NCBI GenBank assembly: GCA_037783415.1
Contig: JAZGTN010000046.1
Coordinates: 4,222,501 to 4,286,500 of the forward strand
Source of the DNA: Leptasterias polaris
Taxonomy: Eukaryota; Echinodermata; Asteroidea; Forcipulatida; Asteriidae
Reading direction: 5' to 3'
DNA length: 64,000 bases
The position numbers and the translations under genes were made by a program. The notes beneath the pieces are model-generated. The model worked only from the letters and a program-made list of their open reading frames with translations. It searched no databases and had not been told where the DNA came from. Of this stretch, positions 11,801-23,900 are shown piece after piece (within the stretch, counting starts at the first letter, position 1; every line of letters starts with the position of its first letter).

Positions 11801-11809
11801 CAGCGACAT
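11801..11809. repeat. 9-bp target-site duplication, left copy
   Basis: CAGCGACAT, identical to 20736-20744, immediately outside the inverted ends of the foldback element. Confidence 0.92.
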
Positions 11810-12235
11810 ACCAGACTGAAGCTAACCGCGTATTGGGCCAGATTTTCCATCCGCGTATTCGGGGATTCGCCAGCCGCGTATTCAGGAAAATTAGAATCCA
11901 TGCAGTAAAAGGCGGTGAAATTTCTGTCTCCCATTTTTTCGAATTTTAACGAATTTTTTAATAATCTTACTTTTTCAGTGCAATTTTTTCCCTATTATTA
12001 AAAAACATATCGCTAACCATACTTGAAGAAAGAATTAGAAGATTTGGCGGCCTAATTAGTGAGTAATTAGCCGCCACAATTAGGACCTCATCATACAGAC
12101 CATAATTAAAAACTGTTGGAAAACTTGCACTCGCTGTAAAGTAAATGTACCCTTCATGTTGCATAAAATATGAAATTTTCTTCCATAATCTGATAGACCA
12201 CACCACTGGCCACACTTAATTTTGGAGGTGATTAA

Positions 12236-14512
12236 ATCCAATCACTAACTAATACCTAATTAGCCGCTAGAATACACGCCTTTTTGTATCACACGTTAGG
12301 GTATGTACACAAGACTCCATAATGAATGTACTCGCCGTAAAGTAAATGTACCCTTCATGTTGCACAAAATGTGAAATTTTATTGCATAATCTGATAGACC
12401 ATACCACTGGGCACACTTAATTTTGGAGGTGATTAAATCGGATCACTAATTAATACCTAATTAGCCGTTAGAATACACGCCTTTTTCTATTACACGTTAT
12501 AGGTATATGGTATACTTGTACACAAGACTCTATAATGAATGTACTCGCCGTAAAGTCAATGTACCCTTCATGTTGCACAAAATGTGAAATTTTATTGCAT
12601 AATCTGATAGACCATACCACTGGCCACACTTAATTTTGGAGGTGATTAAATCCAATCACTAACTAATACCTAATTAGCCGCTAGAATACACGCCTTTTTG
12701 TATCACACGTTAGGGTATGTACACAAGACTCCATAATGAATGTACTCGCCGTAAAGTAAATGTACCCTTCATGTTGCACAAAATATTAAATTTTATTGCA
12801 TAATCTGATAGACCACACCACTGGGCACACTTAATTTTGGAGGTGATTAAATCGGACCACTAATTAATACCTAATTAGCCGTTAGAATACACGCCTTTTT
12901 CTATCGCACGTTATAGGTATATGGTATACTTGTACACAAGACTCTGTAATGAATGTACTCGCCGTAAAGTAAATGTACCCTTCATGTTGCACAAAATATT
13001 ATTTTTTATTGCATAATCTGATAGACCACACCACTGGGCACACTTAATTTTGGAGGTGATTAAATCGGACCACTAATTAATACCTAATTACCCGCTAGAA
13101 TACACGCCATTTTCGATTACACGTTATAGGTATGGTATACTTGTACACAATTAAGACTCTATAATGAATGTACTCGCCGTAAAGTAAATGTACCCTTCAT
13201 GTTGCACAAATTATTAAATTTTATTGCATAATCTGATAGAACATCCCTCTGGGCACACTTAATTTTGGAGGTGATTAAATCGGATCACTAATTAATACCT
13301 AATTAGCCGTTAGAATACACGCCTTTTTCTATCGCACGTTATAGGTATATGGTATACTTGTACACAAGACTCTGTAATGAATGTACTCGCCGTAAAGTAA
13401 ATGTACCCTTCATGTTGCACAAAATATTATTTTTTATTGCATAATCTGATAGACCACACCACTGGGCACACTTAATTTTGGAGGTGATTAAATCGGACCA
13501 CTAATTAATACCTAATTACCCGCTAGAATACACGCCATTTTCGATTACACGTTATAGGTATGGTATACTTGTACACAATTAAGACTCTATAATGAATGTA
13601 CTCGCCGTAAAGTAAATGTACCCTTCATGTTGCACAAATTATTAAATTTTATTGCATAATCTGATAGAACATCCCTCTGGGCACACTTGATTTTGGAGGT
13701 GATTAAATCGGATCACTAATTAATACCTAATTAGCCGCTAGAATACACGCCATTTTCTATTACACGTTAGGGTATGGTATTTGTACACAATTGACTCTAT
13801 AATGAAATGTACTCGCCGTAAAGTAAATGTACCCTTCATGTTGCACAAAATGTGAAATTTTATTGCATAATCTGATAGACCATACCACTGGCCACACTTA
13901 ATTTTGGAGGTGATTAAATCCAATCACTAACTAATACCTAATTAGCCGCTAGAATACGCGTCATTTTCTATTACACGTTAGGGTATGGTATTGTACACAT
14001 TACTTACAATTAAGAATGTACTCGCCGTAAAGTAAATGTACCCTTCATGTTGCACAAAATATTAAATTTTATTGCATAATCTGATAGACCATACCACTGG
14101 CCACACTTAATTTTGGAGGTGATTAAATCGGACCACTAATTAATACCTAATTAGCCGCTAGAATACACGCCATTTTCGATTACACGTTATAGGTATGGTA
14201 TACTTGTACACAATATTAAGACTCTATAATGAATGTACTCGCCGTAAAGTAAATGTACCCTTCATGTTGCACAAATTATTAAATTTTATTGCATAATCTG
14301 ATAGAACATCCCTCTGGGCACACTTAATTTTGGAGGTGATTAAATCGGATCACTAATTAATACCTAATTAGCCGCTAGAATACACGCCATTTTCTATCAC
14401 ACGTTAGGGTATGTACACAAGACTCTATAATGAATGTACTCGCCGTAAAGTAAATGTACCCTTCATGTTGCACAAAATATTAATTTTTATTGCATAATCT
14501 GATAGACCACAC
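12236..14512. repeat. left-arm tandem array of the foldback element
   Basis: About 11-12 units of ~200-215 bp, each with TAATTAGCCGCTAGAATACACG, ACTCGCCGTAAAGTAAATG, TACCCTTCATGTTGCACAAA and TTTTGGAGGTGATTAAATC. A two-unit higher-order repeat of ~430 bp is visible: the variant ACATCCCTCTGGG recurs near 13247 and 13677, and GACTCTGTAATGAATG near 12941 and 13371. Confidence 0.95.
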
Positions 14513-14599
14513 CACTGGGGGCAACAAAAAAGTAAGACTACGAGACTGAGACATTTGGGGGGGGGGGGGGGGGGGGGGGATAAGGGAGAGGCAAATTAA

Positions 14600-15290
14600 T
14601 TACATATCTATTGTTTTTAAATTAGATCTATGAAAAAATCTGACCAACAAAAATAATCATTACAATTTGTATAAAATGAGTTTTAGCTTTCATAATAAAC
14701 ACACAAATCATTTGTTATTTTTTTTTGAAACAAACTAAAAACTCTGGGACAAGGATGCTTATTTGATCTTATCTTTTTAGGAACCCCTTTTGTAAATCCA
14801 CGCCTGAGTACGTGCAACCACTAAAAGCAGGTTTCAACGCAGACGCGCGACGCTCGCACGGGCGTAGAATTAACACGTGACGCAGTTTGAAGAGGACGCT
14901 GACGCCTGGACAACCGTAGACTGCAATGAAAGGCTTAGCGTCTGACAATTACAACGTCTGGTGATTATCATCGCGCGACCAAAACAAATTTTGGTGATCG
15001 GAGGTGGGCACAATTCTTAATTTTTTGCAAGTAACCGGAAGCAGAGGTCAAGTTTAATTCTTTGGTTTTCTTCCTTGTATTGTTGAATTGATTTTACTTA
15101 GATATTTTTTATCACTTAGTATTACATTCCCAACAACATATTTAATTTTCATGGTCATAAAGTACGTTAAACTAAAATAATAGACGAAACAAAATCTTGC
15201 CAACGTAAAACTCCATATGGTTGGGACCACAATGGTCCCGGAAGTTCGATTACGCGCGAGACTTGCACAGTCTATTGGTGTTTTTTGCAA
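14600..15290. repeat. dispersed repeat shared with HOOK intron 8
   Basis: CTGGGACAAGGATGCTTATTTGA, CACAATTCTTAATT, GTAAAACTCCATATGGTTGG and CAGTCTATTGG recur in the same order and orientation, diverged, at 48040-48180 and 49380-49510. This is an unclassified mobile repeat captured in, or inserted into, the foldback element. Confidence 0.65.
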
Positions 15291-15424
15291 AATAAGCTAT
15301 TTATAACCTGTACCCTTGTGGACCACTGTTAATTCACTGACAGATATCTTCTCATGGGAATTTACACGTGAATCTGTGAATGGACAGCAAGTTTCTGAAC
15401 GTATTCACACATCTGTGTGTGCGA

Positions 15425-15650
15425 AATGCATATGATTAGAAAGATGTTTTAAAAGTAGAATACAATGATCCACTTAAATATGCCTCGAAATTGCATGGTT
15501 TTCCTTTTACTTTACGAACTAACACGGTCGGCCATTTATGGGAGTCAAAAATTTGACTCCAATAAATGGCCGACCGCGTTAGTTCGTGGTGGATCATTTG
15601 TGTGGATCATTGTATTCTACTTTTAAAACATCTTTCTAACCATTATGCAT
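15425..15650. mobile_element. hairpin MITE within foldback centre
   Basis: AAGATGTTTTAAAAGTAGAA...GATCCAC is mirrored around 15601-15637, and an inner palindrome reads GGTCGGCCATTTATGG / CCAATAAATGGCCGACC. Together the arms are more than 80 bp. Confidence 0.8.
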
Positions 15651-16749
15651 CTCATAACAAACGGTTACAAATGCTTTTTATGACCAACTCGTCCAATCCA
15701 AGGCAACGTGTCGCTTTAGGAAGTGCAAAGCAAAGATCCATAGCTAGCGCCACACGTACACGCGGCGCTTTACGATCTTCGGTTTTTAATCCCCTGCTGC
15801 AAGATCAATGGCGGCATCGACATCTGCAGCAGAAAACACCGAATGCGCCTTTTTAATCCAAAGAGCACACGTTAAATGCCCCATGAAGTGAATCGTTCAG
15901 TAGGAACGTATTTTGCGCTACATTATAATCAAATCCTCTTCTGTGATATGAAAACTAATTGACAGAGAGACCCTTTTAAGGGTTAATTTATTTATTTCTT
16001 GTATTACCCCATAGCCTAATTAGTTTTCGTCCACGAATAAATATTGTATTCTGCAGTTTGTTTTACTCAAGATGTCTGATTCAATGACTCACTAGAACAA
16101 CTAGAACATAATTATGTATGAGCTTAAATAAATGGTTCAAGTGGTCACTCGTATAAAGTTTATTGCCTGAGATCGCACCACGGAGAGCATAATAGAATCC
16201 CCATGTTCCAGGGCCCTTTGAGTGGTCCCGGACCCCACGCTGTTACGCAGACGCCACGACTTGCCTTCAACATTACTGCTCTGGTACATTCCCCCCCCCG
16301 CCCCCCCCCCCCCCACCCCATCCCCGGTTTTGAAGGTATTGGATCTGCCCTGAACCTTTTAAAAAGCGGGAGGGGAACTGGTTCCTCTGCCTAAGAACTT
16401 AAAACTTTCCCCAAATTTTCTGCTGCAAATCTAAACAATGTGGCCAAAGCCTTTTGCAGCGTTTGTCTGGTCAAGCATATTGCAAAACGTAAATATCAAA
16501 AATAATAATTCAAGGAGCTGCGACTGGGGATATGTTTTTGGTGTGCCCCGCCCCCCCCCAAAAAAAAATAATAAAATATTTCTGTATGCATCTAGAGCAC
16601 CTCCCGAAAAGTGCTAAATTATGATGCCGGTGCCATTGGTAAATCTGTCCCCGGGGTGATTCCGTCCCCCATGGTAAACTAGAATGGGATGATGAAGGAG
16701 GATGAATCAAAAGAGGGCGCTATCTGAAGAAGTTTGTACAATATACCAT

Positions 16750-19700
16750 ATATACAATATACGTGTATTCTAGCGCTTAATTAGGTATTAATTAGTGATC
16801 CGATTTAATCACCTCCAAAATTAAGTGTGCCCAGTGGTGTGGTCTATGAGATTATGCAATAAAATTTAATAATTTGTGCAACATGAAGGGTACATTTACT
16901 TTACGGCGAATACATTCTTAATTGTAAGTAATGTGTACAATACCATACACTAACTTGTAATAGAAAATGGCGTGTATTCTAGCGGCTAATTAGGTATTAA
17001 TTAGTGCTCCGATTTAATCACCTCCAAAATTAAGTGTGCCCAGAGGGATGTTCTATCAGATTATGCAATAAAATTTAATAATTTGTGCAACATGAAGGGT
17101 ACATTTACTTTACGGCGAGTACATTCATTATAGAGTCTTAATTGTGTACAAATACCATACCCTAACGTGTAATAGAAAATGGCGTGTATTCTAGCTGCTA
17201 ATTAGGTATTAATTAGTGGTCCGATTTAATCACCTCCAAAATTAAGTGTGGCCAGTGGTATGGTCTATCAGATTATGCAATAAAATTTCACATTTTGTGC
17301 AACATGAAGGGTACATTTACTTTACGGCGAGTACATTCATTATGGAGTCTTGTGTACATACCCTAACGTGTGATACAAAAAGGCGTGTATTCTAGCGGCT
17401 AATTAGGTATTAGTTAGTGATTGGATTTAATCACCTCCAAAATTAAGTGTGGCCAGTGGTATGGTCTATCAGATTATGCAATAAAATTTCACATTTTGTG
17501 CAACATGAAGGGTACATTTACTTTACGGCGAGTACATTCATTACAGAGTCTTGTGTACAAGTATACCATACCCTAACGTGTAATAGAAAATGGCGTGTAT
17601 TCTAGCGGCTAATTAGGTATTAATTAGTGGTCCGATTTAATCACCTCCAAAATTAAGTGTGCCCAGTGGTGTGGTCTATCAGATTATGCAATAAAATTTA
17701 ATATTTTGTGCAACATGAAGGGTACATTTACTTTACGGCGAGTACATTCATTATGGAGTCTTGTGTATACATACCCTAACGTGTGATACAAAAAGGCGTG
17801 TATTCTAACGGCTAATTAGGTATTAATTAGTGATCCGATTTAATCACCTCCAAAATTAAGTGTGCCCAGTGGTATGGTCTATCAGATTATGCAATAAAAT
17901 TTCACATTTTGTGCAACATGAAGGGTACATTTACTTTACGGCGAGTACATTCATTATGGAGTCTTGTGTACATACCCTAACGTGTGATACAAAAAGGCGT
18001 GTATTCTAGCGGCTAATTAGGTATTAGTTAGTGATTGGATTTAATCACCTCCAAAATTAAGTGTGCCCAGAGGGATGTTCTATCAGATTATGCAATAAAA
18101 TTTAATAATTTGTGCAACATGAAGGGTACATTTACTTTACGGCGAGTACATTCATTATAGAGTCTTAATTGTGTACAAATACCATACCCTAACGTGTAAT
18201 AGAAAATGGCGTGTATTCTAGCTGCTAATTAGGTATTAATTAGTGGTCCGATTTAATCACCTCCAAAATTAAGTGTGGCCAGTGGTATGGTCTATCAGAT
18301 TATGCAATAAAATTTCACATTTTGTGCAACATGAAGGGTACATTTACTTTACGGCGAGTACATTCATTATGGAGTCTTGTGTACATACCCTAACGTGTGA
18401 TACAAAAAGGCGTGTATTCTAGCGGCTAATTAGGTATTAGTTAGTGATTGGATTTAATCACCTCCAAAATTAAGTGTGGCCAGTGGTATGGTCTATCAGA
18501 TTATGCAATAAAATTTCACATTTTGTGCAACATGAAGGGTACATTTACTTTACGGCGAGTACATTCATTACAGAGTCTTGTGTACAAGTATACCATATAC
18601 CTATAACGTGCGATAGAAAAAGGCGTGTATTCTAACGGCTAATTAGGTATTAATTAGTGGTCCGATTTAATCACCTCCAAAATTAAGTGTGCCCAGTGGT
18701 GTGGTCTATCAGATTATGCAATAAAATTTAATATTTTGTGCAACATGAAGGGTACATTTACTTTACGGCGAGTACATTCATTATGGAGTCTTGTGTACAT
18801 ACCCTAACGTGTGATACAAAAAGGCGTGTATTCTAACGGCTAATTAGGTATTAATTAGTGATCCGATTTAATCACCTCCAAAATTAAGTGTGCCCAGTGG
18901 TATGGTCTATCAGATTATGCAATAAAATTTCACATTTTGTGCAACATGAAGGGTACATTTACTTTACGGCGAGTACATTCATTATGGAGTCTTGTGTACA
19001 TACCCTAACGTGTGATACAAAAAGGCGTGTATTCTAGCGGCTAATTAGGTATTAGTTAGTGATTGGATTTAATCACCTCCAAAATTAAGTGTGCCCAGAG
19101 GGATGTTCTATCAGATTATGCAATAAAATTTAATAATTTGTGCAACATGAAGGGTACATTTACTTTACGGCGAGTACATTCATTATAGAGTCTTAATTGT
19201 GTACAAATACCATACCCTAACGTGTAATAGAAAATGGCGTGTATTCTAGCTGCTAATTAGGTATTAATTAGTGGTCCGATTTAATCACCTCCAAAATTAA
19301 GTGTGGCCAGTGGTATGGTCTATCAGATTATGCAATAAAATTTCACATTTTGTGCAACATGAAGGGTACATTTACTTTACGGCGAGTACATTCATTATGG
19401 AGTCTTGTGTACATACCCTAACGTGTGATACAAAAAGGCGTGTATTCTAGCGGCTAATTAGGTATTAGTTAGTGATTGGATTTAATCACCTCCAAAATTA
19501 AGTGTGGCCAGTGGTATGGTCTATCAGATTATGCAATAAAATTTCACATTTTGTGCAACATGAAGGGTACATTTACTTTACGGCGAGTACATTCATTACA
19601 GAGTCTTGTGTACAAGTATACCATATACCTATAACGTGCGATAGAAAAAGGCGTGTATTCTAACGGCTAATTAGGTATTAATTAGTGGTCCGATTTAATC

Positions 19701-20319
19701 ACCTCCAAAATTAAGTGTGCCCAGTGGTGTGGTCTATCAGATTATGCAATAAAATTTAATATTTTGTGCAACATGAAGGGTACATTTACTTTACGGCGAG
19801 TACATTCATTATGGAGTCTTGTGTACATACCCTAACGTGTGATACAAAAAGGCGTGTATTCTAGCGGCTAATTAGGTATTAGTTAGTGATTGGATTTAAT
19901 CACCTCCAAAATTAAGTGTGGCCAGTGGTATGGTCTATCAGATTATGCAATAAAATTTCACATTTTGTGCAACATGAAGGGTACATTGACTTTACGGCGA
20001 GTACATTCATTATAGAGTCTTGTGTACAAGTATACCATATACCTATAACGTGTAATAGAAAAAGGCGTGTATTCTAACGGCTAATTAGGTATTAATTAGT
20101 GATCCGATTTAATCACCTCCAAAATTAAGTGTGCCCAGTGGTATGGTCTATCAGATTATGCAATAAAATTTCACATTTTGTGCAACATGAAGGGTACATT
20201 TACTTTACGGCGAGTACATTCATTATGGAGTCTTGTGTACATACCCTAACGTGTGATACAAAAAGGCGTGTATTCTAGCGGCTAATTAGGTATTAGTTAG
20301 TGATTGGATTTAATCACCT
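16750..20319. repeat. right-arm tandem array of the foldback element (inverted)
   Basis: About 17-18 units, each the reverse complement of the left-arm unit. A higher-order repeat of about 1.02-1.03 kb (five units) is visible: the variant CCCAGAGGGATGTTC occurs near 17040, 18067 and 19095, and ATAACGTGCGATAGAAAAAG near 18604 and 19634. Confidence 0.95.
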
Positions 20320-20735
20320 CCAAAATTAAGTGTGGCCAGTGGTGTGGTCTATCAGATTATGGAAGAAAATTTCATATTTTATGCAACATGAAGGGTACAT
20401 TTACTTTACAGCGAGTGCAAGTTTTCCAACAGTTTTTAATTATGGTCTGTATGATGAGGTCCTAATTGTGGCGGCTAATTACTCACTAATTAGGCCGCCA
20501 AATCTTCTAATTCTTTCTTCAAGTATGGTTAGCGATATGTTTTTTAATAATAGGGAAAAAATTGCACTGAAAAAGTAAGATTATTAAAAAATTCGTTAAA
20601 ATTCGAAAAAATGGGAGACAGAAATTTCACCGCCTTTTACTGCATGGATTCTAATTTTCCTGAATACGCGGCTGGCGAATCCCCGAATACGCGGATGGAA
20701 AATCTGGCCCAATACGCGGTTAGCTTCAGTCTGGT

Positions 20736-20744
20736 CAGCGACAT
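20736..20744. repeat. 9-bp target-site duplication, right copy
   Basis: CAGCGACAT, identical to 11801-11809. Confidence 0.92.
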
Positions 20745-20874
20745 TTAACCGGTTGATGTGGATTTACGTAGGGGAGGAGAGATAGGAAGTGTTTATTTGC
20801 CAGAAAATATTAGTCATTTAGGAAGAGGGTTTTACCCGTGGTTTTCTTCAGTTGTAACTCTTGATTTTATCAAC
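20745..20874 (+). promoter_or_regulatory. HOOK 5' flank / presumed 5' UTR
   Basis: These 130 bp separate the target duplication of the upstream foldback element from the HOOK ATG. I see no TATA box or clear initiator. An in-frame ATG at 20758 would add 39 codons (MDLRRGGEIGS...), but these do not resemble any HOOK N-terminus I know, so I treat this stretch as leader. Before the transposon inserted, the sequence now at 11750-11809 was contiguous with this segment, so part of the promoter may lie there. Confidence 0.4.
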
Positions 20875-20913
20875 ATGTCTCAAGATGAACTCTGTGACAG
20901 TCTATTAACTTGG
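20875..20913 (+). CDS. hook: HOOK exon 1 (residues 1-13)
   Basis: ATG TCT CAA starts the peptide MSQDELCDSLLTW, followed by donor GTGAGT. It matches the ELCESLLTW start of vertebrate HOOK proteins, and the next exon continues with VQTF just as vertebrates continue IQTF. The exon ends in phase 0. The start was chosen because the homology begins within a few residues of this ATG. Confidence 0.9.
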
Positions 20914-23900
20914 GTGAGTATTGTTTTGTTGAATATTGTTGTTGTTTTTTCGTGAAGAAAGTGGTTTTGCTGACGTTCCTTTTTTATTTAGATTTTTCTT
21001 CGCCGCGTACGCGATGTGTAGAATACGTCGTGGATGAGTATGTTGACTATGATTTGCCCACTTTTCGGACAATCAAAATGGAGCAGGTTTTTTAGTATAG
21101 TATATTGCTAAATGGTTAATAAAGTGATTTTTTTAAATGAAATTTGATCAGTTGCTAATGGAAAAATACTTAAATCGTAAATAAAAAGGTAGTTTTACCA
21201 GCAATCAGTAATAAAATACTTTTGGAACGTTTACTTTTTTCCCGCAGTTAGGCCTAACTATTTTCTAATTTTTAGTGACTACTGTACTAGTACTACTACT
21301 AGTAGGTAGTTCAGGTGAAAAATAAATAAAAGGTTTTTACTTCTGAAACAATGCAGTCTGATAAACATACCTAAAGAAGTAAACTGGCGTTTAAAATTTG
21401 AAAATCAGAGGTTTGGTTGCAAGAGGTAGGATCGTTAAAAAACGCAGAGTAAAATCTTGTGCAGGTCTTAAATTAGACGCCGCAGCACCAGCACTAGTTG
21501 CGATAATCGTAACCCTCCTTTCCCGACGGGCTTTAGCCCGGAGGGTTACGAGACAATGACAATTAATGAGCACGAGATTCGACCATTCGTGCCAAAACGT
21601 GCAATTTCGACCAATGTTGACAGACTAGTTGACACCAGATTTGCCCAATTTTTACCACTTTCAAAAATCATGAAACAAATTCTAAGAACATGGGCTTAAT
21701 CTTCAATGTCTAACAAATCCAACCATAACACTTAAAACATAATTGAGAAAATATTTTGAAGAAAAAAGGACAAAAACTTACCGGAGACGGAGCGAAATGC
21801 TCGTGAATCAGACACAGACGATGGTTGAGGTTGAGGAAAAACAGACTGGGCGGAGCTTCGGCTGTAGACCGCTAACCGGCTGTTCTCACTTGTGGACTCA
21901 CTGCACTGCGCGGCTCTATGCATGTGTGTACAAGCATGGAGCTATAAAGTGCGTACATGTATGTACATGTAACCCCAATACATTATACACACACAGTCAT
22001 ACATTGGCATCAACCTCGTCCCCATGTTTTACTTTTTTTCCAACCATTGTTTACCATGAGAGAGCGGTCAACATGGTACTGCTCGACACACCCCGGGGAC
22101 GAGGTTGACGTTGGAATACATGTACATGTGTGTACAGCTTAGCGCAAGCATACACAAACACACCCGTGCAGTGAGTCCGCGAGCGGGCATAGCCGGTTCG
22201 CGGGCTACAGCCGCGGCAGGCCGGTCTGTTTTTCCTTGGTTTGTGCTGATTGGTCGGGAATTTACACTGATTGGCGTGTCGTGGCCGAGCGGATAAGAGC
22301 ACCGGACTCAAGCTCTGGTGTTTCTGTTCAGCAGAGTGTGGGTTCGAGTCCCGGTCGTGACACTTGTGTCCTTATTAAGCAAGACACTTAACCATTATTG
22401 CTTCGTCCTTCGGATGGGACGTAAAGCCGTTGGTCCCGTGTGTTGTGTAATGCACGTAAAAGAACCTAGTGCACTTATCGAAAAGAGAAGGGGTTTGCCC
22501 CGGTGTTCCTGGTTTGATTGGCTGCATATTGCGCCACAGCACCTTGTAAACCATTCCATGGTGCTATGTAAAGAAATAGGTCTCAAAATTCAAAAAGTAG
22601 CTCCACATATATACCTTGCAGGAAAATAGGACTGTTGAAGCGCCTTGAGCGTCACTGAGTGACGGATATGAGCGCTATATAAGAAGCCACTATCATTATT
22701 ATTATTATTAAGTTGCATGGTAACGAAGTGCGGGGTTTAAAACCTCAACCATCGTCTGTCTACACTTCACGAGCATTTCGCTCCGTCTCCGGTAAGTTTT
22801 TATCCTTTTTTCTTCAAAATAATTTTCTCAATGATGTTTTGAGTATTATGGTTGGATTTGTTAGACATTGAAGATTAAGCCCATGTTCTTAGAATTTGTT
22901 TCATGATTTTTGAAAGTGGTAAAAATTGGGCAAATCTGGTGACTAGTCTGTCAACATTGGTCGAAATTGCACGTTTTGGCACGAATGGTCGAATCTCGTG
23001 CTCATTGTCTCGTAACCCTCCGGGCTAAAGCCCGTCGGGAAAGGAGGGTTACGATTATCGCAACTACACCAGCACCTATATAAGAACTGCGTATTATTAT
23101 TATTATTATTATTATTATTCAACACACAGCGAGTGAGTGAAAAAGTGGCAGTTGGGGGTCTACCTCTTTCTCTGTTATTATTAAATTTGTACGTTTGAAA
23201 AAATGTTTTGGTTGTTAATTCACTGCTTGTGCAAGAATAGCAAATCACAAAGAAAGGAAGGGAATATAAAAAGCAAATCAAAAGAGGAAAAACAAAAACA
23301 CCCCTAAAATACCAAGTCACTTTTTGGGGGTAAAAATGTTATATTAGGCCTGCCGAACGAGCCCACGTACGGCCTAGACAACACTGATTTGCGGAGTCAT
23401 GGGCTGTTTTCAAATCACTGTAATTTTCATAATAGAGGTCATATGGCTGAAACTTGTGGAAATAAAGCATTTCTATACTTTTATTCTTGTGTGTACTGTA
23501 AGTTTCATTTTGTAAGGACTTCAAATTACTTCGTTACGGCGAGTTGAATTTGACACCGCAACACGTGTAGGGATGTCAGCCCAAATCTTGTCCCCATTGG
23601 TTTCGCATAGCGCTCCACTGAAATTCCATTTTGATATGGAAAACCCCATCCTAAATCAACCAACCAGGTACCACCTTACAGAGGACGACGTCATCTTTCC
23701 AATGGCATATGGGCGATAGTCCATTTTTGATGGGGGGAGGTTTTATAACCTACCCCAAAATGTATTTTCCCAGAACATACACAAATTTCAAATAATCCCA
23801 GACTGCGCGCACCTCATACCCAAAATGGGGATATTAAGTCACTAAATATGGTTTAATATTGTCGATGCGTGCCATTTTTCCATGTAATAATCGACTCCAA

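Larger units (their letters stand above)
14513..16735. other. unique centre of the foldback element
   Basis: Contains a G tract (about 14557-14579), a C-rich tract (16289-16313), a hairpin and a segment (about 14600-15290) related to HOOK intron 8 sequence. Short ORFs (15054-15290, 15566-15856) lack similarity. I see no transposase. Confidence 0.7.
11810..20735. mobile_element. 8.9-kb foldback transposon (FB/TU- or Mutator-like, non-autonomous)
   Basis: Begins ACCAGACTGAAGCTAACCGC and ends with its exact inverse. The outer ~400 bp of the two arms (11810-12235 and 20320-20735) show no mismatch by eye and contain the same 82-codon ORF in mirror image, which I regard as non-coding. Inside are inverted arrays of a ~200-215-bp unit, about 12 units on the left and 18 on the right, around a 2.2-kb centre. 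The 9-bp duplication fits Drosophila FB and Mutator-like elements; sea urchin TU elements have similar architecture. No transposase is seen, so a helper is presumed. It stops 139 bp upstream of the HOOK ATG. Confidence 0.9.

Noticed and set aside
11967..12215. 82-codon ORF conserved with its mirror at 20330-20578
   Set aside because: Identity follows from the foldback arms being identical DNA; no similarity to any transposase and no codon-level constraint can be inferred.
12236..14512. CRISPR-like regular repeats
   Set aside because: The units are contiguous ~210-bp tandem repeats without unique spacers, in animal DNA.
21743..22108. 121-codon ORF near HOOK exon 1
   Set aside because: Lies in the arm and loop of the second foldback element and has no recognisable domain.
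22943..23320. 125-codon minus-strand ORF
   Set aside because: Runs through an ATT microsatellite (poly-Asn) and the foldback terminus, so it is not a gene.
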